Source of the DNA: Pseudomonadota bacterium
GTDB taxonomy: Bacteria > Pseudomonadota > Gammaproteobacteria > Steroidobacterales > Steroidobacteraceae
Direction: 5' to 3'
Length of the DNA stretch: 19,247 nt
Assembly (NCBI GenBank): GCA_021850555.1
Contig: JAJZLX010000681.1
Span: forward strand, 942-20,188
The position numbers and the translations under genes are program-made. Positions 8,398 to 14,128 of the stretch are shown one piece after another. The notes under the pieces were generated by a model. The model saw nothing but the letters and a program-made list of their open reading frames with translations, was not told the DNA's origin and did no database searches. How positions within the stretch are numbered: position 1 is the first letter of the stretch; each line of letters starts with the position of its first letter.

Positions 8398-8649
8398 CTT
8401 GCTCTCTCCACGTCGGAAACCTGGCCGCAATGCCTGCGGTGGCGACATGACGGGCCGAAGCGCCCGGCAGGCGGGCCCGGATGCCGGTCGAGGCAGGGGC
8501 ATATTACGGCTCGCCATCACGCGTGGTACAGCCTCGGGCCTGCCCGATTCCCGAGACTGAGCTTACGCTGTCCGCCGAACGGCTTTCGGCTCGAGTCCCC
8601 TCGAAGCGGTGCGCAATGAAGTGAGCGCCACCCGGGCTCGCTGCGCCGC
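8398..8649. other. Spacer upstream of acs
   Basis: This 252-base gap lies between the dioxygenase stop and the acs start, both on the minus strand. It must hold the acs promoter unless transcription reads through from the catabolic genes. No convincing -35/-10 pair, operator copy or hairpin with T-tract was recognised, and no copy of the TTCG-N5-CGAA motif was noticed here. Confidence 0.3.
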
Positions 8650-9564
8650 TCAGGCGGTTTTTGCGGGCTCGGTCCGCTCCTCGAGTGGGGACAGGCGGAA
8701 GTCATACTGAACCGTGTAATAGGGGTGCTCCAGCCGGCGTCCGTCAGGGGCCACGCCGGGCCCGTGGCGGTGGTAGTCGACGATCAGGCTGTCGCGTACG
8801 CCGAACACGGCATCGCTCTGCAGGTACCGGTCACCGCGGACGAACAGGTGCGTCGTCAACGGGACATGACCATCGGCCGACACTTTCAGGTGGATATGGC
8901 CCGGCCGCATGGGGTGCCGTCCCATCAGCCCGAGCATGATGCCAACCGGCCCGTCGGTCGGGACGGGATACTCGGAGGGCCGGATCGACCAGAATCGATA
9001 TTGTCCCCGCGCATCGGCCCGCAGCCGGCCGCGCAGCGTCATGCCCTTTGCTTGCACCTGCATGTCATAAACACCCTCGCCGTCGCCTGACCACACATCG
9101 AGCAATGCCCCGGCGAGCGGGCGTCCGGCGGTATCGGTGACTTCCCCGCTGTAGTAAGTCGGCTCGCCCGGTACGGCGCCTTCGCGAAGGTCGGCACCGA
9201 GAGGCAGCTCCGGCGCTCCCTCCCAGTAAAACGGGCCCTGGACGGTGGCCTCGGTCGCGCGCCGAGCAGTCTCGGCATCGGTGCGAAGCGCGCGAGCCTG
9301 ATCGAGTCCGACGACCGCCATGGAGAGCCCGAGAGTGTCCGACAGAAGAATGAACTCCTGCCGGCGCGGGTCGCAGATCTGACCCGTGGCGGTGAGGAAT
9401 TCGATGGCCGCCATCCATTCCTGCGGTTTCAGATCGACCTCGTGCGCGAAGGCGTGCAGGTGACGGACCAGCGCGGTCATCACTTCCTTGAAGCGCGGGT
9501 GCGCGCAGCCGCTCATCCTGGCGATCACGGCGTCGGCAAGACCTGTGGACTGGGGTGATGTCAT
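8650..9564 (-). CDS. Intradiol ring-cleavage dioxygenase, hydroxyquinol 1,2-dioxygenase-like
   Basis: Non-heme Fe(III) enzyme that splits the ring of a catechol-type substrate between its two hydroxyls, giving a muconate-type acid. At 304 residues it has the two-part layout of this family: an N-terminal helical dimerisation domain (about 1-105) and a beta-sandwich catalytic domain. The four iron ligands are visible as Tyr166 in GEGVYD, Tyr199 in SEYPVPTDGPVG, and His223 and His225 in RPGHIHLKV. The YPVPTDGPVG stretch and the DAVFGVRDSLIVDY ending resemble hydroxyquinol 1,2-dioxygenases more than plain catechol enzymes; the exact substrate is inference. ATG 9564 was chosen because MTSPQ begins the plausible helical domain, with a weak AGGCAGG upstream; the open frame continues to 9633. 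It is the last gene of the leftward catabolic set, 75 bases after wrbA. No maleylacetate reductase accompanies it. Confidence 0.9.
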   Translation of the reverse strand: MTSPQSTGLADAVIARMSGCAHPRFKEVMTALVRHLHAFAHEVDLKPQEWMAAIEFLTATGQICDPRRQEFILLSDTLGLSMAVVGLDQARALRTDAETARRATEATVQGPFYWEGAPELPLGADLREGAVPGEPTYYSGEVTDTAGRPLAGALLDVWSGDGEGVYDMQVQAKGMTLRGRLRADARGQYRFWSIRPSEYPVPTDGPVGIMLGLMGRHPMRPGHIHLKVSADGHVPLTTHLFVRGDRYLQSDAVFGVRDSLIVDYHRHGPGVAPDGRRLEHPYYTVQYDFRLSPLEERTEPAKTA

Positions 9565-9639
9565 GGCTCTGCCTGCCTCGTTGGGCGGATGGAAAACACG
9601 TGCGTCAGGCGCCTCGGCGCAAGCGAGCGCCACTCGAAT

Positions 9640-10242
9640 TCAGGCGATCTTCGCCGCGATCCGTGCCACGTGCTCGCCTTGAAAGCGGCACATCTCAAGC
9701 TCGAGCGGTGTGGGCATCCGCAGCTCCGAGCCTGAGCCGGTGACGCAACTCGCACCGTACGGCGTACCGCCGGTCACTTCCCGCATCGTCGTCAGGTCCT
9801 TGAACGTGTAGGGCAGCCCGACGACGATCATGCCGTGATGCAGCAGTGTCGAATGGAACGACGTGAGGGTCGTCTCCTGTCCCCCGTGCTGACTCGCGGT
9901 GCTGCAGAAGACGCTGCCCACCTTCCCGACCAGAGCGCCGCGCATCCAGAGCGGGCCGGTCTGATCGAGGAAATTGCGCATCTGGGCCGCCATGTTGCCA
10001 AAGCGGGTCGGCGTGCCGAAGAGGATCGCGTCGTAGCGCTCGAGCTCCGCGGGCTCGGCCACCGGCGCGGCCTGCTGAAGCCGGAAGCCCGAGGTCCTCG
10101 CGATCTCCTGCGGCACGAGCTCGGGAATGCGCTTGACCTCGACATGCGCATCCGGAGCCCTCCGTGCCCCTTCGACCTGGGCGTGCGCCATGGCTTCGAC
10201 GTGACCGTAGCTGCTGTAGTAGAGCACGAGGATGTCAGGCAT
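9640..10242 (-). CDS. wrbA: WrbA-type NAD(P)H:quinone oxidoreductase (flavodoxin-like)
   Basis: Flavoprotein that reduces quinones to hydroquinones by two electrons, avoiding semiquinone radicals. At 200 residues it has the usual WrbA length. FMN-binding segments are visible: YYSSYGHVE (8-16), GTPTRFGNM (76-84) and [10 protein letters not shown] (116-125), plus the family block GGTPYGAS (158-165). The start at 10242 is supported by GGAG eight bases upstream and begins [13 protein letters not shown]. It overlaps the 3' end of the hydrolase gene by 8 bases, so the two are translationally coupled. Next to a ring-cleaving dioxygenase, a likely job is reducing a benzoquinone, such as oxidised hydroxyquinol, to the dioxygenase substrate; that role is inference. 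Confidence 0.93.
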   Translation of the reverse strand: MPDILVLYYSSYGHVEAMAHAQVEGARRAPDAHVEVKRIPELVPQEIARTSGFRLQQAAPVAEPAELERYDAILFGTPTRFGNMAAQMRNFLDQTGPLWMRGALVGKVGSVFCSTASQHGGQETTLTSFHSTLLHHGMIVVGLPYTFKDLTTMREVTGGTPYGASCVTGSGSELRMPTPLELEMCRFQGEHVARIAAKIA

Positions 10243-11101
10243 CGGCGTTCTCCGGTCGGCGTGGGCCGGCATGGTGTTGGAGAAAATCCCGCACCACGGC
10301 GTTATAGCTGCGCGGAGCGTCTAGGCTCGGCAGGTGCCCGGCCGCGCCGATGAGCGCGCGCCGGGCGAGCGGCAGTGCGGCGGCGAGCTCGTCGGCGGCG
10401 CGCAACCGCGCCGGTAGATCGTGCTCGCCACCGAGCACCAGAGCGGGAATGCGCAGGGATGCTAGCGCGGACCGATCCCGCCCGGTCTCGATGTCGCAGG
10501 ACGCCTGCAACAGATCCTTGCCGGAATAACGGGCCGTCATCCGGCGCAGGAGTGCCCGGGCGTGGGCGTCGCCGCTGTGAAGCTGCATGAGCGGGTGCCG
10601 TGTCCATCGCCTGCGGAAGGTCTCGATGTCGCCGCGGTCGACCAATGCCCGGTACTCGGCGAGCGGGATGTCGGTGGCTTCGTCGGCACCGCTCGCAGCC
10701 GACAGCTGCGGCGGACCGTCGAGGATGACGCAGGAGAGGCGTTCGGGCGCGGCCTCGCACAGCCGCAGCGCGACGCGTGCTCCTTGCGACAACCCGAGAC
10801 AGGCGAAGCGCCGCAGTCCGAGGTGATCGCACAACGACAGCGCGTCCGCGGCATCGCAGGCGAGGGAGGGGTCGCCGGTCGAGAGGCCGAAACCGCGCCG
10901 GTCGAATCTGACGAGGCGAAATGAGTCGGTGAGCTCCGCCACCTGCGGCTCCCAGACCTCGATATCCATCGTCCAGCCATGAATGAGCAGCACGGCCGGC
11001 CCGCAACCCTCGTCGCGATAGCGCAGCACCGCTGCGTTCACGGACAAGTGCCGGTCGGCGGCCGCCGCACGCATCTCGGATGGACACGGACCGGAGAGCA
11101 T
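10235..11101 (-). CDS. Alpha/beta hydrolase (3-oxoadipate enol-lactonase-like fold)
   Basis: A 288-residue alpha/beta hydrolase. The oxyanion loop HGW is at 41-43, the nucleophile elbow GLSQGA has Ser105, the acid is Asp228 in GGEHDLP, and the base is His256 in AAGHLPSLD. The overall plan (DRRGFGLS, then the short cap domain) resembles PcaD-type enol-lactone hydrolases, but the substrate cannot be read from sequence. It is the first gene of the leftward set (hydrolase, wrbA, dioxygenase). No Shine-Dalgarno precedes ATG 11101. A possible promoter (TTGCGA at 11130-11135, GAATAT at 11107-11112, 17-base spacer, both on the minus strand) would start RNA almost exactly at the ATG, giving a leaderless message. 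An internal Met at residue 10 is an alternative start. An operator copy lies 8 bases before the ATG. Confidence 0.9.
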   Translation of the reverse strand: MLSGPCPSEMRAAAADRHLSVNAAVLRYRDEGCGPAVLLIHGWTMDIEVWEPQVAELTDSFRLVRFDRRGFGLSTGDPSLACDAADALSLCDHLGLRRFACLGLSQGARVALRLCEAAPERLSCVILDGPPQLSAASGADEATDIPLAEYRALVDRGDIETFRRRWTRHPLMQLHSGDAHARALLRRMTARYSGKDLLQASCDIETGRDRSALASLRIPALVLGGEHDLPARLRAADELAAALPLARRALIGAAGHLPSLDAPRSYNAVVRDFLQHHAGPRRPENADA

Positions 11102-11106
11102 GAGAA

Positions 11107-11135
11107 ATATTCGTATAGCGAAATAATTTTCGCAA
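11107..11135 (-). promoter_or_regulatory. Possible leaderless promoter of the leftward catabolic operon
   Basis: On the minus strand TTGCGA (4 of 6 to the -35 consensus) and GAATAT (3 of 6 to the -10) are 17 bases apart, with the expected start at or next to the A of the hydrolase ATG. The palindrome at 11110-11122 covers the -10 side, which suits a repressor site. The hexamer matches are modest, so this is tentative. Confidence 0.35.
11110..11122 (-). promoter_or_regulatory. Operator copy 1 (TTCG-N5-CGAA) before the hydrolase operon
   Basis: Read toward the hydrolase it is TTCGCTATACGAA, ending 8 bases before the ATG. The same 13-mer in the same orientation sits directly before the citryl-CoA-lyase-like gene at 12091-12103; with the preceding T the identity is 14 bases. 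It is a candidate binding site of the neighbouring IclR-family regulator (inference from placement). Confidence 0.75.
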
Positions 11136-11187
11136 AAAGCGTAGAGGCGCGGCGAGGTTCCGTCAAGGGCCGTGGCTTACCCGCGCG

Positions 11188-11997
11188 TCAGACCTGTGCG
11201 CTCAGCGAGAGTCCCGGAATCGCCCGCAGGTCGGCCGAGATCTGCCGGCTCAGCTCCTGGAGCACGCCCAGGCGATCCTTGAGGAGCCTCGTGCGCGTGG
11301 TCTTTCTCGAATGACTCGAGGTGTTGAGCGCGGCAACGACCCTGCCGCGCTGATCGAAGACCGGGACTGCGAGCGCCACGACGCCATAGGCAAGCTCGTC
11401 CTGCACCGCGGCGTACCCGAGGCGGCGACACTCTTCGATGAGTGCGCGCAACTCGCCCGGATCGCAGACGGTTCGATCCGTCAGGGCCGCGAAGCTCGCG
11501 GTCTGGAAGTAGTTTTGCAGGCGCTCCGGGCTCAGGCCCGCAAGCAGAACGCGCCCCATGGAAGTCGCATGCGCCGGAAAGCGGCTGCCGATGTGCGCCT
11601 CCAGACGCACCAGCGTGCGAACCGAGGCGCGCGCGACATATACGATTTCACTCCCATCGAGCACGGCCAACGACGCCGAGTCGCCCGTCTTGTGCGCAAG
11701 CTCCTCGAGGTGGGTCTTGGTGAGATGCTCGATGTCCATCGACTCGAGGTAGGCCGCGCCGAGCTCGAGGACTTTGGGCCGCAGAACGAAGTCCCGGCCG
11801 TTGCGCGTGACGTACCCAAGCTCCTCGAGCGTCAGCAGACATCGCCGTGCCGTCGCGGCCGGCATTCCGGCGTTGCTCGCGATGGCGCTCAGGCTGCGGG
11901 CGGGATGCTCCCGCGAGAATGCGCGGATGACGGCGATCCCTTTGGCGAGGCCGCCCATTGCCTCATGACGTTTCGGGGAGGATCTGCGTGTGGCCAT
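11188..11997 (-). CDS. IclR-family transcriptional regulator (PcaR/PobR-like)
   Basis: DNA-binding regulator of 269 residues with the standard IclR layout. The N-terminal winged helix-turn-helix spans about residues 17-75 (KGIAVIRAFSREHP, LSAIASNAGMPAATARRCLLTLEELGYV). The C-terminal ligand-binding domain has the typical RFPAHATSMGRVLLAGL, with GYAAVQDELAYGVVALAVPVFD and the conserved AALNTSSHS near the end. This resembles the beta-ketoadipate subgroup (PcaR, PcaU, PobR), whose members sense aromatic acids or ring-cleavage products. The start at 11997 gives MATRRSSPKRHE, with a weak GGGA just upstream; Met14 is an alternative. The open frame runs on to 12486, but that part overlaps the divergent lyase gene and is not real. 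A palindrome lies 14 bases before the ATG, suggesting autoregulation. It stands between the two catabolic gene sets and probably controls both. Confidence 0.93.
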   Translation of the reverse strand: MATRRSSPKRHEAMGGLAKGIAVIRAFSREHPARSLSAIASNAGMPAATARRCLLTLEELGYVTRNGRDFVLRPKVLELGAAYLESMDIEHLTKTHLEELAHKTGDSASLAVLDGSEIVYVARASVRTLVRLEAHIGSRFPAHATSMGRVLLAGLSPERLQNYFQTASFAALTDRTVCDPGELRALIEECRRLGYAAVQDELAYGVVALAVPVFDQRGRVVAALNTSSHSRKTTRTRLLKDRLGVLQELSRQISADLRAIPGLSLSAQV

Positions 11998-12011
11998 GAA
12001 TCCCAGTCTAT

Positions 12012-12024
12012 TTCGATATGCGAA
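12012..12024. promoter_or_regulatory. Operator copy 2 (TTCG-N5-CGAA) before iclR
   Basis: TTCGATATGCGAA, embedded in the longer near-palindrome TTTCG-atatg-CGAAA. It sits 14 bases upstream of the regulator's ATG, the position expected for autorepression. Confidence 0.7.
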
Positions 12025-12038
12025 AGAGCGAAAGCGGC

Positions 12039-12070
12039 TTGACGGACGTCCCCGCACAGGTCCAGGATAG
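12039..12070 (+). promoter_or_regulatory. Possible promoter of the rightward catabolic operon
   Basis: TTGACG (12039-12044) matches the -35 consensus at 5 of 6 positions. Only poor -10 candidates follow, such as CAGGAT or GGATAG at 18-20 bases. If it is used, RNA would start near 12075, within the two downstream operators, so bound regulator would block it. Tentative. Confidence 0.3.
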
Positions 12071-12071
12071 C

Positions 12072-12084
12072 TTCGTCTATCGAA
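12072..12084 (+). promoter_or_regulatory. Operator copy 3 (TTCG-N5-CGAA)
   Basis: TTCGTCTATCGAA. Its centre is 19 bases from that of copy 4, about two helical turns, so two bound dimers would lie on nearly the same face of the DNA. Confidence 0.7.
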
Positions 12085-12090
12085 TAATTT

Positions 12091-12103
12091 TTCGCTATAC
12101 GAA
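12091..12103 (+). promoter_or_regulatory. Operator copy 4, directly touching the lyase start codon
   Basis: TTCGCTATACGAA, identical to copy 1 and ending at the base before ATG 12104. There is therefore no room for a Shine-Dalgarno between the site and the start codon. The operator would cover the transcription and translation start together. Confidence 0.75.
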
Positions 12104-12910
12104 ATGAAGATCGGGCCACAGACGCACCGCACGACCGCCATCTCCTGCTCGAGCGAAGAGGCCATCTGGGTCCGTGGGCGCGATCTGGCGCGGGATCTGA
12201 TGGGGAGCATCGCCTTCACGGACTTCTTTTGGCTGTTGCTCACGGGCGTGATGCCTACGCGCGCGCAGAGCCGCGTTCTCGATGCCACGCTCGTTGCGAT
12301 CGCCGAGCACGGACTGGTGCCGAGTGTGCAGGCGAGCCGCATGACGCTCGCGGCGGCGCCGGAGGCGCTGCAGGGAGCGGTTGCCGCGGGGTTGCTCGGC
12401 TGCGGCTCGGTCGTGCTGGGCTCGGCCGAAGCGGCGGGGCGCTTCCTGGCGGAAATCGCGCGCCGCGCAGGCGAGGGAGAGGACACCGGGGCGGCCGCCG
12501 TGGCGCTCGTGCAGGACTACCGCCGCGAGCGGCGCGCCGTACCCGGGTATGGCCATCCGCAGCACAAAAAATCCGATCCCCGCGCTGAGCGGCTTCTCGC
12601 GATCGCCGGGGAGACCGGCACCGACGGCGTGCACTGCGACATCGCGCGTACGGTGGAGCGGCTGTTGCCGGAGTTGACGGGCAAGCCGCTCGCGTTGAAC
12701 GTCTCAGGCGCCATTGCCGCCGTTCTGCTCGATGCCGGCTACCCACTGCCCGCGCTGAAAGGCGTGCCGCTGCTCGCGCGCACCGCGGGCCTCATCGCTC
12801 ATCTGCTCGAGGAGCAGGCCCGTCCCATCGGCTTCGTCATGTCCGGCGCGGCGGCACAGGCCATCGGCTACGACGGCGAGGCGCCCTCGCAACCCGGCTC
12901 CAATCCGTGA
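12104..12910 (+). CDS. Citryl-CoA lyase-like protein (citrate synthase fold, ATP-citrate lyase C-domain type)
   Basis: A 268-residue protein of the citryl-CoA lyase/ATP-citrate-lyase C-terminal group, which performs retro-Claisen cleavage of a 3-hydroxy-3-carboxyacyl-CoA to acetyl-CoA plus a 2-oxo acid. Visible blocks are TAISCSSEEAIWVRGRDL, DFFWLLLTGVMPT, AEHGLVPSVQASR with His69, GCGSVVLG, and GYGHPQHKKSDPRA with His151. The third catalytic position, Asp in LNVDG of human ATP-citrate lyase and in NVDFYSG of GltA, is Ser201 here (LNVSGAIAAVLLD, codon TCA at 12704). Chemistry may therefore differ from true citryl-CoA cleavage. ATG 12104 begins the family's usual N-terminus although no Shine-Dalgarno is visible. 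It overlaps the CoA-transferase by 4 bases (GTGA), so lyase and transferase probably act on the same substrate. The substrate is unknown. Confidence 0.88.
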   Translation: MKIGPQTHRTTAISCSSEEAIWVRGRDLARDLMGSIAFTDFFWLLLTGVMPTRAQSRVLDATLVAIAEHGLVPSVQASRMTLAAAPEALQGAVAAGLLGCGSVVLGSAEAAGRFLAEIARRAGEGEDTGAAAVALVQDYRRERRAVPGYGHPQHKKSDPRAERLLAIAGETGTDGVHCDIARTVERLLPELTGKPLALNVSGAIAAVLLDAGYPLPALKGVPLLARTAGLIAHLLEEQARPIGFVMSGAAAQAIGYDGEAPSQPGSNP

Positions 12911-14085
12911 GCGACGCGATGCAGCGCGCAGGCTTCACCGGGGTTCTGAGCGGAATGCGGGTGATCGAGCAGGGGACGTTCATCACCGGCCCCTGCGCCG
13001 GGATGATGCTCGCCGATCTGGGTGCGGACGTCATCAAGATCGAAGGGCCGCAGGGCGACCCTTATCGCAGCTACCAGGGCGGACAGTACTCGCCGCACTT
13101 CCAGGCGTACAACCGCAACAAGCGCAGCGTCGCGCTCGACCTGAAGAGCGCGGACGACCGGCAGCTGTTCGACCGGCTGATCGGCGAAGCGGACGTGTTC
13201 ATCCAGAACTTCAGACCGGGCGCCGCCGAACGGCTCGGCGCCGGTGCCGAGCGTCTGCGCCGGCTCAACCCGCGGCTCGTGTACTGCTCGATCAGCGGCT
13301 TCGGCCGCAGCGGCCCGTACGTGGAGCGGCCCAGCTACGACTCCGTGGCGCAGGCGCTCAGCGGCTTTCTCAGCGTGGTCGTCGATCAGGACAGGCCGCA
13401 GTTTCTCGGCCCGGCGCTGGCCGATGCCATCACGGGCATCTACGCCGCTTACGGCATTCTCGGGGCGCTCGTGCAGCGCGGCCGCACGGGCGAGGGTGCG
13501 CTGGTCGAGGTATCGATGCTCGAGGCGATGGCACATTTCGCCGTGGAGCCCTTCGCTGCGTTCTTCGCCCTGGGCACCGTGCCCCGCTCGAGCGACAGGC
13601 CCCGCCTCGCGCAGGCCTACATCCTCAGGACCCGGGACCGGCGGATGATCGTCCTGCACCTGTCCTCGCTCGAGAAATTCTGGACCGGTCTGGTCGCGGC
13701 GCTCGATGACCCGGGCCTCGCCGGCGACCCGCGCTTCAAATGCCGCCAGGGGCGCATCGACCATTACGAGACGCTGCGCGAGGAGCTGGCGGTCCGCTTC
13801 GCCGCTCACGACCTCGCGCACTGGACCGAGCGGCTCGGCCGGCACGATGTTCCTCATGCGCCGATCAACGGAGTCGATCAGGTCGTCGACGACCCTCAGG
13901 TGATGCATCTCGACCTGATCGTGCCCGTGGAAGAGTCACACGGAGGCGGCCGGGCCGTGCGTCCGCCGGTGCAGTTCTGCGGAGAGCGCGCCGGAAGCGT
14001 GCAGGCGGCGCCGCAGCTCGATCAGCATGGTGGCGAGATCCGCGAGGCGTTACAGCGCGGTGAGGGCTGGCCAACGCGAAGGTAA
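12907..14085 (+). CDS. CaiB/BaiF family III CoA-transferase
   Basis: Moves CoA from a donor thioester (often succinyl-CoA) to a carboxylic acid. It is a 392-residue family III transferase. The N-terminal block GVLSGMRVIEQGTFITGPC leads into MMLADLGADVIKIEGP, then YNRNKRSVALDLK, DVFIQNFRPG and YCSISGFGRSGPY. The catalytic Asp is Asp173 in ALADAITGIYAAYGI, followed by RTGEGALVEVSMLEAM. The start GTG 12907 overlaps the lyase stop as GTGA, giving close coupling; ATG 12919 is an alternative. Context suggests it activates the acid that the neighbouring lyase-like protein then splits. A succinyl-CoA donor and the acid's identity are both inference. No classic PcaIJ-type family I transferase is present in the window. 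Confidence 0.95.
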   Translation: MSDAMQRAGFTGVLSGMRVIEQGTFITGPCAGMMLADLGADVIKIEGPQGDPYRSYQGGQYSPHFQAYNRNKRSVALDLKSADDRQLFDRLIGEADVFIQNFRPGAAERLGAGAERLRRLNPRLVYCSISGFGRSGPYVERPSYDSVAQALSGFLSVVVDQDRPQFLGPALADAITGIYAAYGILGALVQRGRTGEGALVEVSMLEAMAHFAVEPFAAFFALGTVPRSSDRPRLAQAYILRTRDRRMIVLHLSSLEKFWTGLVAALDDPGLAGDPRFKCRQGRIDHYETLREELAVRFAAHDLAHWTERLGRHDVPHAPINGVDQVVDDPQVMHLDLIVPVEESHGGGRAVRPPVQFCGERAGSVQAAPQLDQHGGEIREALQRGEGWPTRR

Positions 14086-14094
14086 GCGCAAGAA

Positions 14095-14107
14095 TTCGAA
14101 TACCAAA
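14095..14107 (+). promoter_or_regulatory. Degenerate operator-like site before the TonB receptor
   Basis: TTCGAATACCAAA keeps the left half TTCG and the 13-base frame, but the right half is CAAA instead of CGAA. It lies in the 43-base gap between the transferase stop and the receptor start. It may be a weak site or chance. Confidence 0.25.
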
Positions 14108-14128
14108 ACAATAGAGGGGGGAAACAAC

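Noticed and set aside
11998..12486. N-terminal extension of the IclR frame to 12486
   Set aside because: It would overlap the divergent lyase gene and both operators; the added residues are low-complexity and the IclR domain begins properly at 11997.
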